NCBI GenBank assembly: GCA_002082585.1
Contig: CP020563.1
Span: 1,792,001-1,856,000 of the forward strand
Direction of reading: 5' to 3'
Source of the DNA: Kitasatospora albolonga
GTDB taxonomy: Bacteria > Actinomycetota > Actinomycetes > Streptomycetales > Streptomycetaceae
DNA: 64,000 bases
Below the pieces are notes generated by a model. It was not told the DNA's origin, searched no databases, and saw only the letters and a program-made list of their open reading frames with translations. A program made the position numbers and the translations under genes. Shown in pieces: positions 36,749 through 45,819 of this stretch. Numbering within the stretch: position 1 is the stretch's first letter; every line of letters starts with the position of its first letter.

Positions 36749-36831
36749 CTGAACTCCTTCAACTGCCGTACCGCTCCGTCGCGGCGCCGGGTCGACGTGA
36801 ACGTAACAAGGATGAAAGACGACCGAAAGAC

Positions 36832-37002
36832 CTTGCGGAAGATTTCTGCAAGCCCTGTTGATCGTTACATTCGCGTGTCCTCAAGGTTGCCGTCAAGCCC
36901 CTTGACGGGAGCGCCGGACCCCTGGCAGAGGCAGGCCACGTACGGCATATCCGCAGTGCGACGATCCGACCGCAGACCGCATCGGGGCCCGCAAGAGCTT
37001 GC
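36832..37002. promoter_or_regulatory. CTTGC/GCAAG operators between malE and malR
   Basis: CTTGC at 36832-36836 pairs with GCAAG at 36848-36852, and GCAAG-AG-CTTGC occurs at 36991-37002, with another GCAAG from 37001. They match the elements upstream of the amylase gene and the sites reported for MalR of S. coelicolor. The first is near the malE start, the second near malR, so both divergent promoters could be controlled. No gene lies in this 371-bp gap. Confidence 0.75.
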
Positions 37003-37119
37003 AAGAACTTTCCGGGGCGCCCGCCGCAAGGGCCTGCGGCACAGGCCCCCGGAACGGTCGCGCTCCCCCGCCCGCCGCACAGTGGGCAATCCGACACCGG
37101 CCCGGTACAGTCCACTCAC

Positions 37120-38163
37120 ATGACCGCACGGCTTGCCGATATCGCAACTCAGGCGGGGGTCAGCGAAGCGACGGTCAGCCGCGTACTGAACGGCAAGCCC
37201 GGGGTCGCGGCGACCACCCGCGAATCCGTCCTCGCGGCGCTCGACGTCCTGGGCTACGAACGCCCCGTACGGCTGCGCCGCCGCAGCGCGGGCCTGGTCG
37301 GACTGATCACCCCCGAGCTGGAGAACCCGATCTTCCCGGCGCTGGCCCAGGTCATCGGCCAGGCGCTGACCCGGCAGGGGTACACACCGGTCCTGGCCAC
37401 CCAGACCCCCGGCGGCTCCACCGAGGACGAACTCACCGAAATGCTGGTGGACCGGGGCGTATCGGGCATCATCTTCGTCTCCGGGCTGCACGCCGACACC
37501 TCGGCCGATATGCAGCGCTACGAGCAACTGCGCGCCAAGGGCGTCCCCTTCGTCCTGGTGAACGGCTTCTCCGCCAAGGTGCAGGCGCCGTTCATCTCCC
37601 CCGACGACCGGGCGGCGATGCGGCTCGCGGTGACGCATCTGGTGGCGCTGGGCCACACCCGTATCGGACTGGCGGTCGGCCCCAAGCGGTTCGTGCCGGT
37701 GCTCCGCAAGATCGAGGGCTTCCACGCCACGATGCGCGAGCAGCTGGGGCTGGCCCCGGAGGAGATCGAGGAGCTGGTCCAGCACTCCCTGTACACGCTG
37801 GAGGGCGGCCAGGCCGCCGCCTCCGCCCTGATGGAGCGCGGCTGCACGGCGGTCGTCTGCGCGAGCGACATGATGGCGCTCGGGGCGATCCGGGCGGCCC
37901 GCAGGCTCTCCAGGGAAGTCCCCCGGGACCTCTCCGTGGTGGGCTACGACGACTCGCCCCTCATAGCGTTCACCGACCCGCCGCTGACCACCATCCGGCA
38001 GCCGGTGACGGCGATGGGCCAGGCCGCGGTGCGCACGCTGCTGGAGGAGATCGGCGGAACCCCGGCACCCCACAGCGAGTTCGTCTTCATGCCCGAGCTG
38101 GTGGTCCGCGGGACGACGGCCTCCGGCCCCGGAACGGCCTCAGGGTCGCACACTCATCCTTGA
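37120..38163 (+). CDS. malR: LacI-family maltose repressor MalR
   Basis: A 347-aa repressor, divergent from malE. The helix-turn-helix is 'LADIATQAGVSEATVSRVLN' at the very N-terminus and the hinge/ligand domain shows 'VVGYDDSPLIAFTDPPLTTI'. In Streptomyces, MalR represses malEFG and amylase genes and is released by maltose-type sugars or a derivative. A paralogue at 30728 has nearly the same DNA-recognition helix. The ATG has no clear ribosome site and may be translated from a leaderless transcript. Confidence 0.93.
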   Translation: MTARLADIATQAGVSEATVSRVLNGKPGVAATTRESVLAALDVLGYERPVRLRRRSAGLVGLITPELENPIFPALAQVIGQALTRQGYTPVLATQTPGGSTEDELTEMLVDRGVSGIIFVSGLHADTSADMQRYEQLRAKGVPFVLVNGFSAKVQAPFISPDDRAAMRLAVTHLVALGHTRIGLAVGPKRFVPVLRKIEGFHATMREQLGLAPEEIEELVQHSLYTLEGGQAAASALMERGCTAVVCASDMMALGAIRAARRLSREVPRDLSVVGYDDSPLIAFTDPPLTTIRQPVTAMGQAAVRTLLEEIGGTPAPHSEFVFMPELVVRGTTASGPGTASGSHTHP

Positions 38164-38221
38164 GACGCAGAATGTGCGACCGGAACCCGACCGGAGGATG
38201 ATCGAGGGCAGGGGAATCTCT

Positions 38222-39208
38222 ATGGAAGACTCTCTGCCTATGGGTGAAACGGACGTGACAGCACAGGAAGGCCGGTCGACGGCCGGTCCTTCACCCATCG
38301 TGGGCGAGGCGGCCCCCGAGCCGCCCGCCACCTCCCACGCCGCCGGGACATCCGGCTGGCAGGCCAGGCTCCGCTCCCTGCGGTCGCCCGGCCGCCCCCG
38401 GATCTGGTTCGAGATCCTGCTCATCGCGGTCAGTTACTGGCTGTACTCGCTCGTGCGCAACGCCGTACCCGAGCAGAAGGCCCAGGCGCTGGCCAACGCG
38501 GACTGGATCTGGTCGGCGGAGAAGTCCCTGGGCCTCGCCTTCGAGGAAACGGTCAATCACGCGGTCAATTCCGTGACGTGGCTGATCGTGTCGATGAACT
38601 ACTACTACGCGACGCTGCACTTCGTCGTGACCATCGGCGTCCTCGTCTGGCTGTTCCGCCGCCACCCGGGCCGTTACGCGGCGACCCGCCTCGTCCTCTT
38701 CGCGACGACGGCCGTGGCGCTGCTCGGCTACTACCTCTACCCGCTGGCCCCGCCCCGGCTGATGAACGGCGCGAACTTCATCGACACCGTGCTCGTGCAC
38801 GAGACCTGGGGCTCGATGGCCTCGGGCAACTTCAAGAACATGTCGAACCAGTACGCGGCGATGCCGTCGATGCACATCGGCTGGTCCCTCTGGTGCGGCC
38901 TGACGATCTTCGCCCTGGCCTCGGCGCCCTGGGCCCGCATCCTGGGCCTGCTCTACCCGACGCTCACCCTGGTGGTCATCGTGGCCACCGCCAACCACTT
39001 CTGGCTGGACGCGGTGGGCGGCATGATCTGCCTGGCGTTCGGTTACGCGGTCTCCCGCACCTGGTACGGCTCGCTGCCGCACCACCTGCCGAAGTGGGTG
39101 CCTTCGCGGCAGGGCGGCAGACTGACGGGGGTGCGCTCGGCCCGGCTGCCCCGCCCGAGCCCGGAACCCGCCCCGGAGCCGGAGACGGCGGGGGCGCGGA
39201 GGTCGTAG
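38222..39208 (+). CDS. PAP2-family (AUR1-like) membrane phosphatase/transferase
   Basis: A 328-aa integral membrane protein with about six helices from residue 60. The phosphatase motifs are 'AAMPSMHIGWSLW' (catalytic His) and 'ATANHFWLDAVGG' (second His with Asp), as in PAP2_3/inositolphosphotransferase-like proteins. The N-terminal 55 residues and the Pro/Glu tail are cytosolic and disordered. Such enzymes transfer or remove phosphate groups on lipid head groups. AGGGGAA precedes the chosen ATG; an earlier in-frame ATG overlaps the malR end region. It is monocistronic and its substrate is unknown. Confidence 0.85.
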   Translation: MEDSLPMGETDVTAQEGRSTAGPSPIVGEAAPEPPATSHAAGTSGWQARLRSLRSPGRPRIWFEILLIAVSYWLYSLVRNAVPEQKAQALANADWIWSAEKSLGLAFEETVNHAVNSVTWLIVSMNYYYATLHFVVTIGVLVWLFRRHPGRYAATRLVLFATTAVALLGYYLYPLAPPRLMNGANFIDTVLVHETWGSMASGNFKNMSNQYAAMPSMHIGWSLWCGLTIFALASAPWARILGLLYPTLTLVVIVATANHFWLDAVGGMICLAFGYAVSRTWYGSLPHHLPKWVPSRQGGRLTGVRSARLPRPSPEPAPEPETAGARRS

Positions 39209-39362
39209 GCGGGGCGGCTGATTCCCGGACCGGGTCCGGCCCCACCGGCCGCCGGGGCCGGGTCCGACCGCCCGGGCCGCTTGCCGCCCCCCGGCTCCGC
39301 CCGCAGAACCTGGCCACACCCCCCGGCCGCACACAGCTCCGCAGAAGCTGGAAGGACCGCCC

Positions 39363-42356
39363 TCACCCCGCCCCGTAGAACCGCTCCTCCACCACCGCCC
39401 GGGCCCTCCGCGTGATCCGCCGGTAGTCGTCCAGCATGTCCCCGACGTGCCCCGGCTCGTACCCCAGGTACCGCCCCACGGCGGCCAGCTCCCGAGGGTC
39501 CGACGGGAACGTGTCACTGGACCGCCCCCGTACCAGCATCACCGCGTTCCGCACCCGGGTGGCCAGCACCCACGCCTCGTCCAGCATTTCCGCGTCCTCT
39601 GCCGGGATCAGCCCCGCCGCGCACGCCGCCGCGAGGGCCTCCCGCGTACGCGTCGTCCGCAGCCCCGGCTCCGCCCACCCGTGCTGCATCTGCATCAGCT
39701 GTACGGTCCACTCGACGTCGCTCAGCCCGCCGCGCCCCAGCTTCGCGTGGAGCGTGGGGTCCGCGCCGCGCGGCATTCGCTCGGACTCCATCCGGGCCTT
39801 GAGCCGCCGGATCTCGCGTACGGCGTCCTCGCCGAGCCCCTCCGCCGGATACCGCAGCGGGTCGACAAGGCCGATGAAGTCGCGCCCCAGCTCCTCGTCG
39901 CCCGCCATCGGTTCGGCCCGCAGCAGCGCCTGGCTCTCCCAGACCAGCGACCAGCGCCGGTAGTACGCCTCGTACGACTTCAGGGTGCGGACCAGCGGCC
40001 CGGTCTTGCCCTCGGGCCGCAGGTCGGCGTCGATGAGCAGCGGCGGATCGGCGGTCGGCAGTTGCAGCAGCCGCCGCATCTCCCCCACGACGGCGTTGGC
40101 CGCTCTGCTCGCCTCCTCGTCGCTCACGCCCTCGCGCGGCCGGTGCACGAAGAGGACGTCGGCGTCGGAGCCGTAACTCAGCTCCTGCCCCCCGAAGCGG
40201 CCCATGCCGATGACCGCGAACCGGGTCGGCAGGGTGTCGCCCCACCGCTCACGTACGGCGGCCCGCAGCGCGCCCGCGATGGTGACGGCGTTGAGGTCGG
40301 TGACGGCGGAGCCGACACGGTCGACGAGGGCCCCGTGGTCCTGCTCGGCCGGGCTGTCCTCGGTGCCGTACGAGCCGATGATGTCGGCGGCGGCCGTACG
40401 GAACAGCTCCCGCCGCCGCACCCCGCGCACCACCGCGACCGCCTGCTCCGCGCCGTCCGCGCGCCCCACGGCCGCGATCACCTCCTGCTCCAGGTGCTCC
40501 CGGGTGCGGGGCCTCAGCCCCTCCGGGTCGCCGAGGATCGCCACCGCCTCCGGGGCGCGCAGCAGCAGGTCGGGGGCGAGGCGGCCGGCGGAGAGGACCC
40601 GGGCGAGGTTCTCCGCCGCCGCCCCCTCGTCGCGCAGGAGCCGCAGGTACCACGGGGTCTTGCCGAGCGCGTCGGACACCTTGCGGAAGCCGAGGAGCCC
40701 GGCGTCCGGGTCGGCGGAGTCCGCGAACCAGCCGAGCAGCACCGGCAGCAGCGTCCGCTGGATCGCCGCCTTGCGGGAGACCCCGGAGGAGAGGGCCTCC
40801 AGGTGGCGCAGGGCGGCGGCCGGGTCCGCGTACCCGAGGGCCTCCAGCCGGATCGCGGCGGCCTTGGCGCTGAGCCGGGACTCGGCGGGGGCCAGCTGGG
40901 CGACGGCGTCCAGCAGCGGCCGGTAGAAGATCTTCTCGTGCAGCCGCCGTACGACGGAGGCGTGCCGCCGCCACGCCTTGTTCAGCTCGGCGACCGGGTC
41001 GGTCCGCATCCCGAGCGACCGCCCGAGCCGCCGCAGGTCCGCCTCGTCCTCGGGGACCAGGTGGGTGCGGCGCAGCCGGTAGAGCTGGATGCGGTGCTCC
41101 ATGGAGCGCAGGAAGCGGTACGCCTCGTCCAGCTGGGCGGCGTCCGCGCGCCCCACGTACCCGCCGTCGGCGAGCGCCCGCAGGGCCTCCAGCGTGGTCC
41201 CGCTGCGCAGCGAACCGTCGCTGCGCCCGTGCACCAACTGGAGCAGCTGCACGGCGAACTCGACGTCCCGCAGCCCGCCGGGCCCGAGCTTGAGCTCCCG
41301 CTCGATCCGGTCGGCGGGGATGTTGTCGACGACGCGGCGGCGCATCTTCTGCACGTCGGGGACGAAGTTCTCCCGGTCGGCGGCCTGCCAGACGAGCGGG
41401 GAGACGGCGTCGACGTACTCGGCGCCGAGCTCCGGGTCCCCGGCGACCGCGCGCGCCTTCAACAGCGCCTGGAACTCCCAGGTCTTGGCCCACCGCTGGT
41501 AGTAGGCGAGGTGGGAGCTGAGCGTGCGGACGAGCGGCCCGTTGCGGCCCTCGGGCCGGAGGTTGGCGTCGACCTCCCAGATCGTGCCCTCGACGGTGGT
41601 CTCGGAGCAGATCCGCATCATGTGGGCGGCCAGCCGGGTGGCGGCCTGCATGGCCTTGTGCTCCTCGGCCCCGTCGCGCGCCTCCGCCACGAAGATGACG
41701 TCGACGTCGGAGACGTAGTTCAGCTCCTGGCCGCCGCACTTGCCCATCGCGACGACGGCGAGCCGGCACTGCGCCGCGTCCTCGGGGGCCGCCGTCCGGG
41801 CGATGGCGAGGGCGGCGCGGAGGGTGGCGGTGGCGAGGTCGGCCAGTTCGGCGGCGGTCTGGGCGAGGCCGGTGGTCCCGCAGACGTCCCGGGCGGCCAG
41901 GGTGAGCAGGCAGCGGCGGTAGGCGACGCGCAGCGAGTCCGGGTCGACGGCCTCGGCGAGCCCGCGCTCGAACTCGGCGACCCCCGGGTGCAGGTCGACC
42001 GCCTCGTACGTGACGAGCGCCCGCCAGTCGCGCGGGTACCGGGCCAGATGGTCCCCCAGCGCCTCGGACGCGCCGAGCACCCCGAGGAGCCGGTCGCGCA
42101 GGGGCTTGGCGGTGACGAGGGTGTCGAGCAGCACCTGCCGCTCGCCCTCCTCCTCGGCCTCCACGAGGCGGACGAGGCCGCGCAGCGCCAGATCGGGGTC
42201 GGCGGTGGCGCCGAGCGCCTCCAGGAGGACGGGATCGGACCGTACGGAGGCGAGGTCGTCCAGCTCCAGCAGCCGTTCGGCGGCGGACGGGTCGATGAAT
42301 CCGTGCCGCAGCAGCCTGGTGAACGTACTGCTTCTACGCCCCGGCACCGTCGTCAT
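39363..42356 (-). CDS. glnE: Glutamine synthetase adenylyltransferase/deadenylase GlnE
   Basis: A 997-aa bifunctional enzyme that adds and removes AMP on type I glutamine synthetase. Two nucleotidyltransferase domains are present: the N-terminal with 'GGQELNYVSDVDVIFVAE' and the C-terminal with 'GGQELSYGSDADVLFVHR', each carrying the D-x-D catalytic pair, and each followed by a GlnD/PII-uridylyltransferase-like helical domain. Length and layout are those of actinobacterial GlnE. The target is GlnA1; GlnII and GlnA2 are not thought to be modified in this way. Its 5' end overlaps the stop of the upstream methyltransferase gene by 23 bases. Confidence 0.96.
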   Translation of the reverse strand: MTTVPGRRSSTFTRLLRHGFIDPSAAERLLELDDLASVRSDPVLLEALGATADPDLALRGLVRLVEAEEEGERQVLLDTLVTAKPLRDRLLGVLGASEALGDHLARYPRDWRALVTYEAVDLHPGVAEFERGLAEAVDPDSLRVAYRRCLLTLAARDVCGTTGLAQTAAELADLATATLRAALAIARTAAPEDAAQCRLAVVAMGKCGGQELNYVSDVDVIFVAEARDGAEEHKAMQAATRLAAHMMRICSETTVEGTIWEVDANLRPEGRNGPLVRTLSSHLAYYQRWAKTWEFQALLKARAVAGDPELGAEYVDAVSPLVWQAADRENFVPDVQKMRRRVVDNIPADRIERELKLGPGGLRDVEFAVQLLQLVHGRSDGSLRSGTTLEALRALADGGYVGRADAAQLDEAYRFLRSMEHRIQLYRLRRTHLVPEDEADLRRLGRSLGMRTDPVAELNKAWRRHASVVRRLHEKIFYRPLLDAVAQLAPAESRLSAKAAAIRLEALGYADPAAALRHLEALSSGVSRKAAIQRTLLPVLLGWFADSADPDAGLLGFRKVSDALGKTPWYLRLLRDEGAAAENLARVLSAGRLAPDLLLRAPEAVAILGDPEGLRPRTREHLEQEVIAAVGRADGAEQAVAVVRGVRRRELFRTAAADIIGSYGTEDSPAEQDHGALVDRVGSAVTDLNAVTIAGALRAAVRERWGDTLPTRFAVIGMGRFGGQELSYGSDADVLFVHRPREGVSDEEASRAANAVVGEMRRLLQLPTADPPLLIDADLRPEGKTGPLVRTLKSYEAYYRRWSLVWESQALLRAEPMAGDEELGRDFIGLVDPLRYPAEGLGEDAVREIRRLKARMESERMPRGADPTLHAKLGRGGLSDVEWTVQLMQMQHGWAEPGLRTTRTREALAAACAAGLIPAEDAEMLDEAWVLATRVRNAVMLVRGRSSDTFPSDPRELAAVGRYLGYEPGHVGDMLDDYRRITRRARAVVEERFYGAG

Positions 42357-43221
42357 CGCACCCTCTCCCGCCGCCCGATCCGATCTCCACCGAGCCTAGT
42401 CCCGCCCGGCCGGATTCGGGACGCGGCCATGGCCCGCCCGGGGCCCGCGCCCCCGCCGTACCGATGACGACGGTGGCGTACAGCTCCTCGCACACCACGA
42501 CCCGCGGGCTCAGCCCGGCGCCCCGCAGGACCTCCACCGCCGCGCCCCGCTGCCGCTCACTCGCCTCCACGAGCAGGCTGCCGCCGGGCGCGAGCCACCG
42601 GGGCGCGTCCGCGGCGACGCGCCGCATGACATCGAGCCCGTCCCCGCCCCCGTCCAGGGCGACGCGCGGCTCATGGACCCGGGCCTCGGCGGGGAGCAGT
42701 TCCACATCGGCGCTCGGCACGTACGGCACATTGGCGAGCAGCACATCGACCCGCCCGAGCAGCCGCTCCGGCAGAGGCGCGAAGAGATCGCCCTCGTGGA
42801 CCTGCCCGAGGCCACCGACGTTCCGCCGGGCACACCGTACGGCGGCGGGTTCGACGTCACAGGCGTGCAGCTCGACCCGGTCCAGCGCGGCGGCGAGGGC
42901 GAGACCGAGAGCACCCGAACCGCAGCAGAGGTCGACGACGACAGCCGGTTCCGGGGCGAGCGCGACGGCCTGCCGCACGAGGAACTCCGTACGCCGACGC
43001 GGCACGAAGACCCCGGCATCCACGGCGAGCCGCCGCCCGCAGAACTCGGCCCAGCCCAGGACGTGTTCGAGCGGCAGCCCGGCGGCGCGGCGCCCGACGA
43101 GCAGGGAGAGCTGATCCGGGGAGGCGGCGGCTTCGTGGAGCAGCGCGGCCTCGTCCTCGGCGAAGACGCACCCGGCGCGGCGCAGGATGTCAGCGGTGCG
43201 GGAAAGGGAGTGAACCGACAT
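42334..43221 (-). CDS. PrmC/HemK-like N5-glutamine methyltransferase
   Basis: A 295-aa methyltransferase. It has a PrmC-like N-terminal helical domain ('LEHVLGWAEFCGRRLAVDAG'), the SAM-binding motif 'VVDLCCGSGALGLALAAAL' and the catalytic tetrapeptide as 'LLANVPYVP', where classical PrmC has NPPY. The Pro-to-Val change suggests a target other than release factors; a separate canonical prmC is normally present in Streptomyces. The last 40 residues are Gly/Asp-rich and overlap the start of glnE. The start chosen is the ATG before SVHSLSRT, though no clear ribosome site precedes it. Confidence 0.8.
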   Translation of the reverse strand: MSVHSLSRTADILRRAGCVFAEDEAALLHEAAASPDQLSLLVGRRAAGLPLEHVLGWAEFCGRRLAVDAGVFVPRRRTEFLVRQAVALAPEPAVVVDLCCGSGALGLALAAALDRVELHACDVEPAAVRCARRNVGGLGQVHEGDLFAPLPERLLGRVDVLLANVPYVPSADVELLPAEARVHEPRVALDGGGDGLDVMRRVAADAPRWLAPGGSLLVEASERQRGAAVEVLRGAGLSPRVVVCEELYATVVIGTAGARAPGGPWPRPESGRAGLGSVEIGSGGGRGCDDDGAGA

Positions 43222-43516
43222 ACGGGGAGAAGCCTTTCGGGAATTCCGATGGGCGCTCCGCGATCCGCTCGCTACCGGTGACCTCGGCGGTACACCGGTC
43301 GTCCGACGCGACCGTACGGGGTGAGCACCCAGCCTGATCCAGCGGTAATGGGTCTCACCTCCTCGGTCGGGCCCCATGCCGGGGCGGTCCCGCTTGCGGG
43401 GGTGGTAACAGTACAACAGGGCGGGGTGCGGCACTGGGCGGCCGAGCCCGCTGGGAGCAGCCGAGCCGACACGCCGAACGCACCCGACGGGACGGAAAGC
43501 CGCTTGAGCGGGCCGG
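43222..43516. other. Gene-free stretch before the accessory region
   Basis: Promoter region of the PrmC-like gene and the likely edge of the accessory block. I see no gene, strong hairpin or attachment-site copy in it. A copy of the glnA2 3' end was looked for here and is absent. Confidence 0.5.
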
Positions 43517-43564
43517 GTCAACGCGTGCGTCTCAGTGGGTGCCGGTCAACGCGTGCGTCTCAGT
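43517..43564 (+). repeat. 20-bp direct repeat at the start of the IS3 remnant
   Basis: GTCAACGCGTGCGTCTCAGT occurs at 43517-43536 and 43545-43564, a 28-base period, with the second copy running directly into the ATG of the orfA remnant. It may be a duplicated left end of the insertion sequence. Confidence 0.75.
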
Positions 43565-44212
43565 CATGAAGAACTACCCGTCACAGTTCAAGGCGGACGC
43601 GTCCGTGAGCTGGAGGAGGAACGCGAGATCCTGCGCAGAGCGGCGAGGTATTTCGCCGGGGAGACACGCCGGTGAACCGCTTCCGGTGTGTCGCCGACCT
43701 TCAGCGCCGCTACGGCGTGAAGCGGCTCTGCAGCATCCTCGGCGTCAGCCGCCCGAGCTTCTCCTACCGGCGCCGGACGGCTGCCGACCGGGCCGCCCGG
43801 CAGGTGGCCGACGCCTGCCTGGCCGTCCGGATACGGGCGGTGCACCAGGAATCGGACGCCACCTACGGGGCCCCGAGGATCACCGCCGAGCTCCGCGAGG
43901 AGAACGGTGAGGCGGTCAACCACGAGCGGGGCGCCAGGATCATGCGAGCGGCGGGGATCGAAGGAGTCCGGTTGCGTCGCCGGCACCGCACCACCGTCTC
44001 CGACCCGGCCGTGGCCAAGGCCCCGGACCTGATCGGCCGCGACCTCACCGCCACGGCCCCCAACACGAAGTACGTCGGCGACAACACCTACCTGCCCATC
44101 GAGGGCGGGAAGTTCTGCTGCCTGGCGACCGTTGTCGACCTCGCCTCGCGCCGTCTGGTCGGCTGGGCCATCGCCGACCACATGCGCACGGACCTCGTCA
44201 CCGACGCACTGA
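43565..44212 (+). mobile_element. IS3-family insertion sequence remnant
   Basis: OrfA is reduced to its first 13 codons (MKNYPSQFKADA) followed, in another frame, by its last 23 (ELEEEREILRRAARYFAGET), so the middle with the helix-turn-helix is deleted. OrfB begins at 43672 with the HTH_21 region ('VADLQRRYGVKRLCSILGVS') and the first part of the rve integrase core, including 'KYVGDNTYLPI' (first catalytic Asp) and 'LVGWAIADHMRTDLVTDAL'. It then stops matching: the second Asp and the Glu are missing. The element cannot transpose on its own. Confidence 0.85.
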
Positions 44213-44484
44213 ACACGGTGCCCGGGGTCCTGATCCCCGAAAGCAAGCTCATCATCCTCAGCGACGGCGTGGACGACACCGTCCCGGAAGAGCGGATTCA
44301 GGAGCTGGCGATCGCTCACGCCGACGATCCGCAGCGCCTGGCCGACGAGGTGGCGGCAGCTGCCGGGCTCAACGAGGCCGAATACCGCGACGATGCGACC
44401 GTTGCCGTCGTGCTGCGCCTCACGGCCCGCACCGCTCTGTTCCCGAGCGAAAGCGAAGAGGCTGACTGGTCCAGCTCTTCCTGA
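44212..44484 (+). pseudogene. 3' fragment of a PP2C phosphatase gene fused to IS3 orfB
   Basis: From about residue 181 the orfB frame becomes the end of a PPM/PP2C serine/threonine phosphatase: 'KLIILSDGVDDTVPEERIQE' and, at the end, 'YRDDATVAVVLRL', which are the last two metal-site motifs. The chimera (43672-44484, 270 codons) is one uninterrupted frame but holds only half of each protein. The phosphatase gene's 5' part is not in the window. Likely a deletion between the IS and a neighbouring phosphatase gene. Confidence 0.75.
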
Positions 44485-44627
44485 CACCTCGCACCGGCTC
44501 TCGGATGCCCCCTCGGCCGTGCTGCCCCCGACCGGACCGACAACGAGAACGAGAACGAACGAAGTCGTCACGCGTTCGAGCAGCCAACCACACTGATCTC
44601 AGCCACATCCCGGAGAGGAGCACCTTC

Positions 44628-44751
44628 ATGTCCCCGTAAATTCATCGCGTTGGAGTGCGAAAAGGCGCAGGGTTACATCACGGCCGGTGGCGCCTTTAAG
44701 TTGGCGTACCCGAAATCAGGAACCGGCACTCAATACGGCGTGTTCGCGTGA
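44628..44751 (+). pseudogene. Frameshifted small ORF behind a strong ribosome site
   Basis: GGAGAGGAG lies seven bases before ATG-TCC-CCG-TAA, a stop after only three codons. Shifted by one base, the frame stays open for 40 codons and reads KFIALECEKAQGYITAGGAF followed by KLAYPKSGTGTQYGVFA, a composition unlike random high-GC translation. It looks like a small gene of about 42 codons broken by a one-base indel. No family recognised. Confidence 0.45.
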
Positions 44752-45105
44752 CGGCCGAATATCAGTGCCCCGTCGCGTGAACCCGTTGACCCCAGATGAA
44801 CAACGGTCTACCGTCCTCTCCGTCACAAGGGTCAGACGGTCCCAAGCCTCATTCCCGGAGCACTGTAAGCATTGCGAGAAGGCCACGGTCCCAGCGCGGG
44901 CGAGGTCGCGGAGCGCCACCTGATGAACCCCTCGGCCCTGGGTCTGCGTAGCGCCGGCGACCCGATCGCCCTGCGGACCTGTGGGTGGCCGTTGCCGCCG
45001 CAGCCCGCGAGCGGCTCGCCCGTCCCGGTATCCCTCATCACCCAGGCCGGATACCACCTGCCGGTCCTCTGGCCCTGGGCTGCTGCCCGGCCGCACTGAA
45101 AGGGA
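44752..45105. other. Stretch without a supported gene
   Basis: Several short open frames exist on both strands, none with a ribosome site and a recognisable sequence. Base composition is less GC-rich than the flanks. Probably decayed accessory DNA plus the promoter of the LRR gene. Confidence 0.4.
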
Positions 45106-45114
45106 ATGGAATCC

Positions 45115-45819
45115 ATGGACGAACTCTCAGATCCAGCTCTGCAGACAGGGCTGGAACGTCAACTCGGGCATGCTGCTCCCTTCAGCGAGAAGGAACTGAG
45201 CAGGGTAGAGGACCTGCATGTCCGGCATGCCCGGAGCCTCTTCGGATTGGACCGGTGCAGCAATCTGCAGGTGCTCACCGCAGTGGGGTGCGACGCCGCC
45301 ATTGACCTGGCCGATGTGATCAGGATCGAAAGTTTGAGAAGTCTGAACGTGAGGGACAGCGGCCTCAACACCCTCGACGCCCTGGCTGACAGGCCCTGGA
45401 CCACGGCTCTCAGCTGCTACACACCCAGGAACCGCATCACCGACGTTGCGTCTCTGACCCGGGTCCCCCGGCTGCAGAACGTGGACCTGACAGGCAACCC
45501 CCTGTCCGAGCACTCGTACAGGACCGTCGTCCCGGCTCTCCGGGAGCAGGGCACGCGCGTCCTGCTGTCCGGCGAGCTCGAATGGAAGGTCACACGCCAC
45601 CTTCACGAGCAAGGCATTCCGGTCTCCTGCTACAGGAAGAAGGAGACATTTACTCTATGCCTCCCGGGGCTGGAACTCACCGAATTCCCCGATTTCGGGC
45701 ACGTGAAGATCCCGGAGAAGGAGGTGGAATCGCTTCTTAGCGGAAACCCTGAGAGGGCATTTCACTTCTTTCCCGACGTATTCGAGTCAGGTCCAGGAAG
45801 TGCACACAAAGGCCCGTGA
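45115..45819 (+). CDS. Leucine-rich-repeat protein
   Basis: A 234-aa protein with four or five degenerate leucine-rich repeats ('NLQVLTAVGCDAAIDLADVI', 'SLRSLNVRDSGLNTLDALAD' and 'RLQNVDLTGNPLSEHSY') and a C-terminal region rich in Glu, Lys and Phe ('FPDFGHVKIPEKEVESLL'). No signal peptide is seen, so it is likely a cytosolic protein-binding scaffold. The ATG at 45115 is preferred because GGGAATGGA lies upstream; an ATG three codons earlier has no room for a ribosome site. GC content is lower than that of the backbone, which fits acquired DNA. The role is unknown. Confidence 0.65.
   Translation: MDELSDPALQTGLERQLGHAAPFSEKELSRVEDLHVRHARSLFGLDRCSNLQVLTAVGCDAAIDLADVIRIESLRSLNVRDSGLNTLDALADRPWTTALSCYTPRNRITDVASLTRVPRLQNVDLTGNPLSEHSYRTVVPALREQGTRVLLSGELEWKVTRHLHEQGIPVSCYRKKETFTLCLPGLELTEFPDFGHVKIPEKEVESLLSGNPERAFHFFPDVFESGPGSAHKGP

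Noticed and set aside
39447..42467. A 1006-codon plus-strand open frame
   Set aside because: It is antisense to glnE and consists of Arg/Pro/Gly-rich shadow translation without motifs.
43672..44484. A new 270-aa phosphatase-transposase fusion protein
   Set aside because: Both halves lack catalytic residues and match unrelated families, so it is a deletion junction rather than a functional fusion.
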